A stretch of 64,000 nt of DNA from assembly GCF_030247195.1 (NCBI RefSeq), contig NC_080671.1, positions 4,678,501 to 4,742,500 on the forward strand, in the 5' to 3' direction. Positions 22,565-32,980 of the stretch are shown in pieces (within the stretch, counting starts at the first letter, position 1; each line of letters begins with the position of its first letter). The notes below the pieces were generated by a model that worked only from the letters and a program-made list of their open reading frames with translations, was not told the DNA's origin and made no database searches. This DNA comes from Topomyia yanbarensis (taxonomy: Eukaryota > Arthropoda > Insecta > Diptera > Culicidae). Made by a program: the position numbers and the translations under genes.

Positions 22565-23030
22565 TGACAAACAAGCGACAAAATCAGCCTCCGATCACAA
22601 CTCGTATCGGCCGATTGAAATGCAGTACTGTATCCGGAAGTTGTCTGAGAACATGATTCTGTTCCATCTCGACAATTGGCTCGCAGCAAATAGCTTACTG
22701 TTAACACAGTTTGGTTTTCGTAAAGGCAAAGGGTGAACGATTGGCATGCGTTGTTCTTAATAGAAATTCCAAAAAGGCCTATGCTCACGACGATCAAGCT
22801 TTAGCAATTTTCTTGGATATTAAGGGGGGTTTTCATTCAGTTTCTATCAACAATCTCTCTGAGAAGCTGAACCAGCATCGTCTTTCAAAAACTTTGAATA
22901 TTTTTCTGCTGAGTTTGTTGTCTGGAGAGCACATGTACTTCTCGCATGATCATTCGTCAACGTTGATATTCAGCCCTTTTTTATACAATTTTACGTCAAT
23001 GACATCGATGAATGTCTGACAATTCCTGCA
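22565..23030 (+). pseudogene. Reverse transcriptase fragment, Jockey-like non-LTR element
   Basis: Plus-strand frames show YRPIEMQYCIRKLSENMILF, then HLDNWLAANSLLLTQFGFRKG (the QFGFRKG block of RT), then in a second frame AIFLDIKGGFHSVSINNLSEK (motif A; the Asp is kept and the usual second Asp is His), HMYFSHDHSST, and a decayed LLYNFYVND-like end near 22990. A TGA falls right after the FRKGKG block. Wording (LDIKG.F.SVSI.LSEKL) matches Jockey/Juan-type elements as I know them. Both ends are missing. Confidence 0.75.
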
Positions 23031-24209
23031 TACGTAATAATCATTCATTTCATTTACCCGAGTAAACAGATGCTGAACCTCCGAATTGGTCTGATTAGTT
23101 AGGCTGCTATTATCGGACCGGATAAGATCGTGGTCATGGCTTTCGGGTTGTGGGTATCGGTTATGAAATCGAGCTGATCACACCCGTCGACGCGACGCTT
23201 AGCTTGATTCTAGTCGTGTCTAGCGAAAAAAAAATAATCCTGGCAGAGTGTCCGGTCTCTTCCCATTCTGAAGTTAAATAGTTTGGCGATCTTCGCGTCT
23301 TCTTTTTTGTCGTGTTCTAGTAATAGTGATATCGGTATTCCAAAAAATCCTATTTTTGGCGAAATAGTGCTATTCAACGATACTAGTTAGCTATGTGGTA
23401 CTATGAAGCAAATTATTTACCCTAAAACAATCCTAAAGTTGTCTTAAAACTACTTCAGCTTTAAATCAATATCGGAAAAGTTAAATAAAAAAACAGCAAA
23501 CTTTTCTAAAGTTTGTCGTTCTACAACTTTACATATGTTTGTATGGCTCTATCAAGGACGATTAAAAAGTTAGTTGTTTATCTTGGTAAAATTGGAGCCA
23601 CCATAACTGTCGTTACAACAAAAAGAAGGGCTTACAAACAACGAAAACACCAAAAGCATAAGGCTAAGTTGTTTAGTTTTAGTAAAAGCTTAAAATTCCT
23701 GCGAAATTTTCATTCTGGACCACTGCGGAATGTTGGTGAATAGGGGACAGTGAGTCTCGTTATGTAAGGCGGATCCAAGACATTGTTCTTGAATCATATT
23801 CATTTGGAACAAAACCAAATATTGATTCAAGCTGTTTTCAACTCGTATTCGACAGTTTTCACGACGCCACCCGCGTTATGGTTTGTTAATGCCCAACCGG
23901 TATAGAATGGAATCAATTTGTGTTTCTCTGACGTATTTGTGATGGTTACATCGTTAGCATTTCGACAAAAAATTCAGTTGATTATTAGAATAGAATACTT
24001 ATATACAATGAAGGAAATAATTTCATCATCGTTTCAGAAAGTAAGATATTACGCGGGCAATTCTTTTCTTTGCATGGAAAACCACTGTACTAGCACAAAA
24101 TCCTATGTTTGAGGATACAAAGACATTCTATAACCATAGAGAGCACTCGTAAGAATGAAGACACGAAAAAAAAATATAGGGAAAGTGTTAAATATTCTGG
24201 AAGTTCCAC
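23031..24209. other. Non-coding stretch without a supported gene
   Basis: The first part may be the decayed continuation of the RT fragment, but no YADD-like motif survives. The remainder is AT-rich with no gene, paired repeat or promoter signal I can support. Confidence 0.5.
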
Positions 24210-25590
24210 CCAATGCTATAGATTATAACTCATTTTTGCGCTATGAAAATAATACGTAGGTTCATAACAGGCGTTCAGAATATTTCTTATTCGGACTTGT
24301 GGGTAATGCAATTTTTTCGATGCCTTAAAAATCGTGAGATATAGGATTCGTATAGGTCAGCAGAAATCGGAAATTGACGATTACCATCTTTTTGAAATCT
24401 AAGATGGTTACAACAAAATAATGAGAACCACCATCAATACGGTTGTCATTTGAAAGGGGGTGGTCAGCAGACATCAGAAAGTGACAATTAGCGCCATTTT
24501 GAAATCCAAGATGCCGACTTCCGATTATCACAAAACAGTAAAAACTTATTCCCTGTAATTAGAGGAAGTGTATCTGTTATTTTTTTAAATGTTCGCACTC
24601 GATTCATTATGGTTCCCACTGCTTAGTTGTAAGAACTCGCCATCTTAAATGCCAAAATGGCGGTTATAATTAATTTTCGATTTCTACTGACCACCCGTTT
24701 CAAATGACATCCATATCGATGATGATTCTCACTATTTTATGGTAACCGGAAGTCGCCATGTTGCATTTTAAAATGGCGCCAATCGTCAATTCCCGATGGC
24801 TGCTGACCACTCCCTTTCAAATTTGATTATGATTCTCAATATTTTGTAGCAACCGGAAGTCGCCATCTGGAATTTCAAAATGGCGCTAATCATCAATTTG
24901 CGGTGTCTGCTGACCCTCCCCCTCTCTCAAATGACATCCATCTTGATGAGAGTTCTCACTAATTTGTGGGAACTGGAAGTCGCCATCCTTAATTTCAAAA
25001 TGGCAGTGGTCATCAATTTCCGATGTCTCCTCTCCTCCCACTTTCAAATGACATCCATATTGATGAAGGTTTTCACTGTTTTGTGTGGAAGTCACCATCT
25101 TGGATTTCAAAATGGTGTCAATCACCAATTTCCGATGTCTGCTGACCCCCCCCCCCTTTCAAATTACATCCCCATAGATGAAGATTCTCATTATTTTGTG
25201 ATAACCGGAAGTCGCCATCTTGGATTTCAAAATGGCGGTAATCGTTAATTTTCGATGTCTACTGACCATCTCCTTCAATTGACCCATATTGATGGTCGTT
25301 CTCACTATTTGTGGTAACGAGAAGTCGCCATCTTGGATTTCAAAATGGCGCTAACCGTCAATTTTCGGTGTCTGCAGATCATCAATTGACACCAGTAATG
25401 ACGATGGTTCTGTTTTGTGATAACCGAAAGTCGGGAATTTCAAAATGGCGGTAATCATCAATTTCCGATGTCTCCTCATCACCCTCTTTCAAATGATATC
25501 CATATTGATGACGGTTTTCATTGATTTGTGATAAATAAATTCTGAAACTACTCTTAGAATCAAAATGGAATATTTTTCCCCTCAGGGCAA
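24210..25590. repeat. Array of about 120-bp palindromic units, copy 1
   Basis: About ten diverged units of roughly 115-125 bp each carry GGAAGTCGCCATCTTGGA, TTTCAAAATGGCG and CAATTTCCGATGTCTGCTGA. The first two units (to about 24550) run in the opposite orientation to the rest, so the array is head-to-head. Each unit holds an internal inverted repeat, CGCCAT ... ATGGCG. The left flank (24214-24350) and the right flank (25505-25590) match those of the second array at 25884-27090, so the whole block is duplicated at an offset of about 1.67 kb. No genuine gene: open frames inside are by-products of the repeat. Confidence 0.85.
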
Positions 25591-25689
25591 CCATGAGAAA
25601 CGCGGCCGTTTTTGACATGTATGCACCATGCTACTTGTACCGTACAGGCATCTTTGAAGTAAACTATACTATACTATGCTGAGTATGAA

Positions 25690-27248
25690 GTGAGAGGCTG
25701 AGGGCAAGAGACCCATTACCATTTTTGATCTTCCAGAATATTTTAACCCAATTTTGCTCAGAGCAAAAATGGGTTAAAATATTCTGGAAGATCAAAAATG
25801 GTATATTTATCACAAGCTCTAGTAAATGTAGGTCAAATATTATTTAGCGCAAAAATGGTTCGACAAAATTTTCAGGGCAAGAATGGTATAGATTATAACT
25901 CATTTTTGCGCTATGAAAATAATACGTAGGTTCATAACAAGCGTTCAGAATATTTCTAATTCGGACTTGTGGGTAATGCAATTTTTTCGATGCCTTAAAA
26001 ATCGTGAGATATAGGATTCTTATAGGTCAGCAAACATCGGAAATTGACGATTACCATCATTTTGAAATCTAAGATGGCGACGTCCGGTTACCACAAAATA
26101 GTGAGAACCACCATCAATATGGATGTCATTTGTAAGGGGGTGGTCAGCAGACATCAGAAAGTGACAATTAGCGCCATTTTGAAATCCAAGATGGCGACTT
26201 CCGATTATCACAAAACAGTAAAAACTTATTCCTTGTAATTAGATAAAGTGTATTTGTTATTTTTTAAATGTTCGCGCTCGATTCATTATGATTTCCACTG
26301 CTTAGTGGTAACCGGAAGTCGCCATCTTAAATGTCAGAATGCCGGTAATAATTAATTTTCGATTTCGACTGACCACCCCTTTCAAATGACATCCATATTG
26401 ATGATGATTCTCACTATTTTATGGTGACCGGAAGTCGCCATTTTGAATTTCAAAATGGCGCTAATCATCAATTTCCGATGTTTGCTGACCCTCCACCCCC
26501 TTTCAAATTACATCCATCTTGATAAGAGTTCTCACTAATTTGTGGGAACTGGAAGTCGCCATCCTTAATTTCAAAATGGTAGTGATCATCAATTTCCGAT
26601 GTCTCCTCTCCTCCCCATATTTCAAATGACATCCATATTGATGAAGGTTTTCACTGTTTTGTGTGGGAGTCACCATCTTGGATTTCAAAATGGTGCCAAT
26701 CACCAATTTCCGATGTCTGCTGACCACCCCCTTTCAAATTACATCCCCATTGATGATGATTCTCATTATTTTGTGATAACCGGAAGTCGTCATCTTGGAT
26801 TTCAAAATGGCGGTAATCGTCAATTTTCGATGTCTATTGACCATCTCCTTTCAATTGACCCATATTGATGGTCGTTCTCACTATTTGTGGTAACGAGAAA
26901 TCGCCATCTTGGATTTCAAAATGGCGCTAACCGTCAATTTTCGGTGTCTGCAGACCATCAATTGACACCCATAATGATGATGGTTCTGTTTTGTGATAAC
27001 CGAAAATCGATTGATGACGGTTTTCATTGATTTGTGATAAATAAATTCTGAAACTATTCTTAGAATAAAAATGGAATATTTTTCCTCTCAGGGCAAAAGT
27101 GGTATATCTTTTAACCCATTTTTGCGCTAAGGTTTTTTTTATTCCATTTATGCTCTGACTGGTTTTTGGGCCGGTTTTGCTCTTAATAAAACGTACACCG
27201 TTTTTGCTCGCAGTGAATTTTTAACTCAATCTTGCTCTCAGCCTCTCA
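25690..27248. mobile_element. 1.56-kb non-autonomous element carrying array copy 2 (8-bp target duplication)
   Basis: The ends form terminal inverted repeats: left GTGAGAGGCTGAGGGCAAGA, right (complement) TTGAGAGGCTGAGAGCAAGA. Both flanks carry AGTATGAA (25682-25689 and 27249-27256), an 8-bp duplication as made by hAT transposases. Inside are an 87-bp palindrome at the left, a spacer, and about ten of the 120-bp units with the first two inverted. TTTTTGCTC-type words recur near both ends. There is no coding sequence. The end structure is seen; the hAT assignment is inferred from the duplication length. Confidence 0.82.
25717..25803. repeat. 87-bp near-perfect palindrome
   Basis: Arms of 41 bases (TACCATTTTTGATCTTCCAG and onward, meeting at CTCAGA near 25757-25762) pair with a single mismatch. 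It lies near the left end of the 1.56-kb element and could form a cruciform. The same ATATTCTGGAAG word appears singly at about 24190, left of array copy 1. Confidence 0.9.
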
Positions 27249-27674
27249 AGTATGAATAATGCGAATTGCGATGAGTAGAATAAATATTCAGCCAAAACCC
27301 AGTTTGTGTTCTTTTATAAATTTTTGAGCTTAATAATAAGAAACCATGTTTCGTAAGGCTGCGAATCAAACGCATGGTTTTCCGTATTATGCCTTAACAT
27401 TATAGAACTCGAATGTGGTATTCTGGCCTTGAGAAGAACATGAGTAATGCTAGTGGATTGTACTTTAGTTTGAGGGGTCAGATAAGGTTGAACCTGTCAC
27501 ATTCTTACCACTCAACCATCGCCAAGAGTCTGTCAGAAGAAGTGTCATTAATACCCAGAAAAAGAATCCCTCTTCTCCATATTGCAACGAGTGTTGCCAT
27601 ATTCGTGAAAATATGTGTGTAATCCACAACGTGCGGAAATTGAACCAATCTATCTATATATGTTTGTATGTATA

Positions 27675-28446
27675 GGGGAACCCGGACTCGGACTCCCTCG
27701 ATTTCTCAGAAAATCTCAAGACTTTCTGACTGTCGTACATATTTGTGGAACCGCTATTCTGAAACATTAATTTTGAGAACTGAAGTTGATTCTTTGTTCT
27801 TTGTAGAAAGGAGATACAACGTGTTTCGTTGTTTTGACATTCTCAAAACCAAAAATAATTATAATGGAAAAACCGTGATTAAAGCTACAAATAAAAGGCA
27901 AGTGAGGCTCCTATTTTATGAAATGATTTTTGTTTGGGTGAAAACAGAGATATTTTCCAGACGCTCACCACTTTTGTGCGATATAAGCATACGGGGCTAT
28001 TCGGACCCTCTATTCCGTCAACCACCGTTCAGCAGCTTGCGGCTGCGCACACCATTGCACACGCTACAGCAAAGAAAATGCATGGGCCGCCAATCGATAG
28101 CTGTGACATACCAGATTAAGTTTTTGTAAATCAATTTAATTTTTTTTGCTTCTTAAGGAGTGCCTCTTGTAACTAATTCATAGGTAAACATAATTCCATT
28201 GTGAAAAAAATAAAGAAAAATGACAGTCTGAGTTTCCCCTACATTGTAAAAGGATGGAAAAACGTAGAGGTTTGCAAATCTCCGCCTAGCGCTGCCATTG
28301 AGTGGTGCAAATGAACCTTTTATGTCACCAAAATGTAGCTGAGGTTTCAAACTAACAATTAAGACTTTTGACCGGTAACTTTTTTCACATCTATCCACCT
28401 AAAAGGACGATTTGCTTAAGTAGGTCCGAATAGCCCCGAGTTCCCC
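27675..28446. mobile_element. TA-flanked MITE with GGGGAAC ends
   Basis: The left end GGGGAACCCGG and the complement of the right end GGGGAACTCGG are inverted repeats, with TA on both sides (27673-27674 and 28447-28448). A GGGGCTATTCGGACC word near 27990 and its complement near the right end strengthen the match. TA duplications point to the Tc1/mariner group. The open frame inside (27668-28129) shows no transposase motif. Confidence 0.72.
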
Positions 28447-28448
28447 TA

Positions 28449-30694
28449 TGATTTATGGACTACCAAAAAGCTTAACCGATTGCCGTAAAAAATTATACGT
28501 AGTAGACATTTGTCATGGAGCGTGTTTGTGTACTATTGGTTGGGGATTATCTGCCCGCCAGCTGGCGCTTCGAAACAAATTGTATTTTACTCCTATTTCG
28601 TTGAAAGTCGCAGCAACGCGCGGCGTGTAGTAGCTAGTAACACATAAAAAATCTATACTTTTCATTCAAACAGTTTAAAGGCTTCGCTTTAATATACCGT
28701 TTCTAACCAACTAGAACTTTGTCATCGTTCATTACCTCGGGATCGTGTAACGCCATTTATTTTGGTTGAAATCTTGAACAATATCAGTATCGCATTACTT
28801 ATGTGATGGAATTGGATAAAGGCATCGTTCGGAAGATTCTTACAGGTTGACGATTCAACTTTGTTGCATGCAAACAGAATTGGAAACCGGTTCAGCTTTA
28901 TTTGCTTTGCACATTTATCGAAGCTAGATTGGCCCGAGCTAGAGCAACAAGGTCCTTTTAATTTTAAAGAAGTATGTAGTCAGTTATTCATTTATTGTTT
29001 AGGTCAACTGATCAACTGATTGCAAATTCAGTTACTTTCTTCATTATAATAAGCATCCTACTACATTAACATGAAGTTGATTTATTCGCAACTATGCCCC
29101 AAAAAAGAAAAACACTCAATTTAAGCACTCCAGTTGTGTGAAACTTAGCTCAACATAAATACGACACCTGAAGAACTGCAATAAAAAAATAATAAAAGTA
29201 CGTACCGGACGATGCGGACACCGAGTGCCGCATTGTTGTAAAGGCAATAGAGTTGATTTCTGCTTCCGGGGACCACATGCTGGAATTCTGCCTGAAGCAC
29301 TCAAACACTGATCCTCTGAATAGACATGCAGTTTTACGGCACACTTTAGACTGTAGCTCCAGTCTTCTTACACACTAACAAAAAAAAATTAATCGCGAAA
29401 TCCGACCGAATAAATCACCAAATAGCAACAACCTATCACACACGGGTCGCCGATCGTAGCAAGCACTTGTGGTTTCAACTTCTGTAGTGCACTTGGTTTT
29501 TTTTTATTAAAAACGATTAAAGCTTGATTTAGTAACACTGATGTTGCTTTCCGATGCCGACGAGTGACATCCACACTGCCTGCTGCGGCGCTTTGCACTG
29601 TCAGTGACGGCTCTGTCCCATTCGGTAGCAATAGTACTTGCTATTTAGCTGGGTCCGGGTGGGGGAGCGTCACATCATTATCTTTTATCATTATCACTTA
29701 TCACATGCTTATCTCTCTGTATTGGCCGAGCACTTGAGAAATTTATTTCCCGTTCGCCGTGCGTCTAGAGTACTTGAGTTTAAATATTTAGACTGATATT
29801 TGGACATGGTTTGCTGCTTTTTGTGTGCATGTATCATTCTGAAGAATGGAGGAGAGCTGTTACAGGTTGGTAGTAAACAAATCACAGAAAGAGAGTGAGA
29901 TTAACCCCCTAGTGCATTTTCGTGTAGCCTACTACGAGCGCTACGAAATCGTACGAATAACTAAATTTTTGCTAATTGTCACAAATTTTGCACGCTCGTT
30001 GCATTAGGTATGTCAGATTGTAATCTTTTGACAGCTTTAAACATCGTCGGCCCTTTTATCTGATGTTTAGGAAACGTTTCCCGATTATTGTCGCCAGTTT
30101 CGACTACAGTAACGCTGACTCTCAGGGGGAACGTGACTGATTGGCGAGAATTACGTTCTACGGGTTTCGGTCGTGATAAGAATGATTACGCTTGAATAAA
30201 CAGTGCTCGAACCGGTTGTGAAGTGTTTACTCCTTCAATTAGATTGCTATCGGGGTTTTGTAATCTCTTGCCCAGATTGGGCTCATTGCGTTGTGCCTGG
30301 ATTGTTCCGTTGATGACCTATGCCTAATAATCTAATCTGAATTATATATTGAAATTATCTCTCCCAGGAAAAATAATTACGAGATGTTTGAGAGCTTGTC
30401 ACTTTTAGCATTAAAGAAACACTGAAAGACCAAGCGATTCCTTCAGTACGCACTGATGCGGTCAAATACCACAATAAAAATTAGTTATATAGTAGGAAAA
30501 TAATTAAATTAATTTGAGCGTGATTATTCATATATGGCTTGGATGATTAGGCTACTTCCTCGTCTGATGGTACAGCTAAACTATATGCGTCGTAAACAAT
30601 ACAATGGTCTTTTGATGTTTCCATACGAAGTTAAAAGATTTAAGCCATAACGATCGATATTGGTTCATCCATTCGGTAAGTCCCAACTCAAATC
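28449..30694. other. Non-coding stretch without a supported gene
   Basis: Open frames are short and lack motifs. A segment at 29440-29680 is richer in GC and precedes a cluster of GATA-type sites (29678-29714), so it could be host regulatory DNA. No splice-bounded exon could be supported. The remainder is AT-rich and apparently unique. Confidence 0.5.
29678..29714 (-). promoter_or_regulatory. Cluster of five GATA-type sites
   Basis: Five WGATAR sites read on the minus strand lie within 37 bp: TTATCT at 29678 and 29709, and TTATCA at 29685, 29691 and 29698. GATA factors bind such sites in insect gut, fat body and blood-cell enhancers. The density is seen; the function is inference, because AT-rich DNA yields single sites by chance. 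Confidence 0.4.
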
Positions 30695-31284
30695 CTATTA
30701 CAAATATACAACACGTCCAAGAAACAATCTTCTTGCGTCCTGTAACCATAAACGAAGTGATCCTTTTGATTAAAGACCTCGAAAAAAAATAACAGTTGTG
30801 GTCCTGATAAGATCCCCGCTAGTGTTCTTAAGAGTAACTGTACCACTTTTGCAAATATCCTAACCAAAGCTTTTAATTTAATAATTCAAACCGGCAAGTA
30901 CCCAGACTGTTTAAAAATAGCCCGAGTAATTCCAATTTTCAAAGCTGGTGATCCAAACCAACCTTCCAACTATAGACCAATTTCAACATTGTGCGTTTTC
31001 AATAAAATTCTTGAGAAATTGTTGGTGCCCTTTTTCTGGACCTAAAAAAAGCATTCGATACTCTGGATCACTCAATCCTGCTTAAGAAGTTAGAATGCTA
31101 TGGTATCAGGGGATTAGCAAATCATATTATTCGTAGCTATCTGTCGCATAGGAACCAATTCGTATCTATTGGAGACTCGTGTAGCTCTTATAGACCAATA
31201 GAAATAGGAGTGCCCCAAGGCAGTAATATTGGGCCACTGTTATTTTTATTGTATATCAATGACCTAGGTAGACTCGGGTTAAAA
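30695..31284 (+). pseudogene. Older non-LTR element, RT part upstream of the nested insertion
   Basis: Plus-strand RT blocks: PVTINEVILLIKDLEK, GPDKIPASVLK (near 30800), ARVIPIFKAGDPNQPSNYRP (near 30920-30980), KILEKLLV, then directly ALFLDLKKAFDTLDHSILLKKL (motif A, near 31040), IEIGVPQGSNIGPLLFLLYI followed by NDLGRLGLK (motif B, ending 31284). About 60 codons normally found between KLLV and motif A are missing, which also changes frame near 31028. The gene is interrupted just before its FADD motif, which continues at 35980. Confidence 0.85.
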
Positions 31285-31340
31285 TTCGATATTTAGTCGT
31301 CAATAAGTGTGGACGTGTTTTGCATTCGCTCCCGGTATCG

Positions 31341-31460
31341 CGCGCTAAAGTTTGTTTAATTTTAATTTCACCAAGCGCCTCGTGCTAAAGTTTGTTTTGT
31401 TTCAATTTGACCGCGCGCCGCGTGCTAAAGTTTGTTTTGTTTTAAGTGACCGATTTTAAA
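31341..31460 (+). promoter_or_regulatory. Three 40-bp tandem monomers in the 5' UTR
   Basis: The word GCTAAAGTTTGTTT recurs at exact 40-bp spacing (units starting 31341, 31381, 31421), each followed by TTAATTTCACC-like sequence and a GCGC-rich link. The third unit runs into the ORF1 start region. Tandem 5' monomers act as internal promoters in some LINEs such as mouse L1. That role is inferred here by analogy. Confidence 0.6.
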
Positions 31461-31481
31461 AAAAGTGCGAACGATAATAAA

Positions 31482-32861
31482 ATGAACTGCGAAATTTGTG
31501 CCTTGGACGCCTCTGCGGATTCGATTCTGTGGACGTGTGTTGGATGCCCAAGGAAGTATCATGCAGCTTGCATTGGCGTGACCGTGCAGCGGGGATCACT
31601 AAGGAGAAAGGACAGGAGATTGGTTGATGTCAACTCGTACATACTGCCATGCTGCGACTCGTGTCAGGAACTACTACATGGGAAAATTGCTTTCAACGGA
31701 CTCGCCGAGCAGCAAAAACTTCTGGAAAAACAAATACGGGAGAATACTGAAGTGATTCATCAACTAACATTTCAGCAAAACAAGCCGGACCTAGTACATG
31801 AGGCACTCGAAGGCCTAGAAATACTTCTCACTACTGTTAAACAGGAATTGATTGCAATCAACAAAAATAGTAGTCTAGCCGGCAGTGTTATTGCAATAAA
31901 AAACCACGTTACCTCTCTGCTTGACACAGCAATTAAGTCAACATCAGATAGTGTATACGAATCGTTAAAAACAGTTACTTCGGAATTATCCGCTGATTTG
32001 CGCGACATGAACGCGGAAATAAGTCAGTTTAGTCAGCTGTCTTTAGACACAGCCAACAGTAATCCTCCAAATTCCACCCTAGGATACGAGATTCTCGACG
32101 AGTTGAAGTCGGTCTCAGTTGCCCTCAATGAAAACAAAAGCACCAGGCAACTACGGTCGTCACATGAATCAACGTTGCTGCCAGAAATTCTCAACGAGGT
32201 TAAATCGATGTCAGCATATGTATATGCGAATAATAAGACCGCGCAATTGCTATCGCCGAATGACTCACGCCCCAGTTTGGAAATTGAATTAAATAACGCT
32301 ATTAACTCAGGATGGCGTTTCTTGGGCACGAAAAAAGTATGGAAAGCTGACTGGAGTGAGTACGATGCGCGAGAAATAAATCGATTGAATCAACAAAAAC
32401 AGGCGGATAAGGCTAGAAGGCGTAAAAAGAAACAAATATTTAGAAACCGGAATACTAATATTAAAAACAACAACAACAACAATATTTTTCCACCTGATCG
32501 GAGACCCCCTGCAACAATAAACGATCGTTATTATGGCCCGCCGGCCAATTTTTCCAATCGTAACTTTTTTAATCGTGCCAGTAGCTCCAGTCATAACCAA
32601 AACCGTCATCCAAATCATAGCTGCAACACGAATTTTCTACCACCGGATAGAGTGCTTCTTGCAGCAGCCAAGGATCGTTTTTCCGGCCTACCTACAAATT
32701 ATATTCCATCGATTCAATTTACACGAGGCGAGATTTTGAATCCCTACCCAGCACGTGACACATCAAGATCATCGCAACAATTAAATGCAGTAAATACGGA
32801 ATGTTCGCCATCATCATCACCGTGTGAGGCATGCCGCTTTCAACATTCGTGTTTTCGGTAG
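31482..32861 (+). CDS. ORF1 protein of the CR1/L2-type element, PHD-type zinc finger
   Basis: 459 residues from the ATG at 31482; the frame is open upstream to 31446 but has no earlier ATG. An N-terminal C4HC3 cluster is complete: C3, C6, C19, C22, H27, C30, C58, C61, with a Trp-Thr before the third Cys, as in PHD fingers. Residues 80-300 are predicted helical and Leu/Glu-rich (coiled-coil likely), with repeats of an LPEILNEVKSMSAY-type segment. The C-terminal third is basic and Asn/Arg/Pro-rich, with a repeated PPDR..PA module, suited to RNA binding. PHD-bearing ORF1 proteins are known in the CR1/L2 group. Expected role: RNA binding and ribonucleoprotein assembly. Confidence 0.85.
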   Translation: MNCEICALDASADSILWTCVGCPRKYHAACIGVTVQRGSLRRKDRRLVDVNSYILPCCDSCQELLHGKIAFNGLAEQQKLLEKQIRENTEVIHQLTFQQNKPDLVHEALEGLEILLTTVKQELIAINKNSSLAGSVIAIKNHVTSLLDTAIKSTSDSVYESLKTVTSELSADLRDMNAEISQFSQLSLDTANSNPPNSTLGYEILDELKSVSVALNENKSTRQLRSSHESTLLPEILNEVKSMSAYVYANNKTAQLLSPNDSRPSLEIELNNAINSGWRFLGTKKVWKADWSEYDAREINRLNQQKQADKARRRKKKQIFRNRNTNIKNNNNNNIFPPDRRPPATINDRYYGPPANFSNRNFFNRASSSSHNQNRHPNHSCNTNFLPPDRVLLAAAKDRFSGLPTNYIPSIQFTRGEILNPYPARDTSRSSQQLNAVNTECSPSSSPCEACRFQHSCFR

Positions 32862-32980
32862 TTTCGACACTTTCCTTATAAGAAGAAAAAGACGAGTTTG
32901 CTGTTGAGCACAGTGTTTTCCAAGAATTAGATAATGATGGTAGACTTTCCAATACAAAAAAGACTGCGACAGAATTATTA

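Noticed and set aside
24880..26868. Open frames with a repeated HLGFQNG..QFPMSAD peptide
   Set aside because: They arise from the 120-bp non-coding repeat units, occur on both strands, and stop at unit indels.
24210..27090. CRISPR array
   Set aside because: Units are about 120 bp, diverged, inverted in part, and lack unique spacers; the DNA is clearly animal.
31446..31481. Upstream extension of ORF1 to a GTG
   Set aside because: Eukaryotic initiation favours the first ATG at 31482, which sits directly before the PHD-type Cys cluster.
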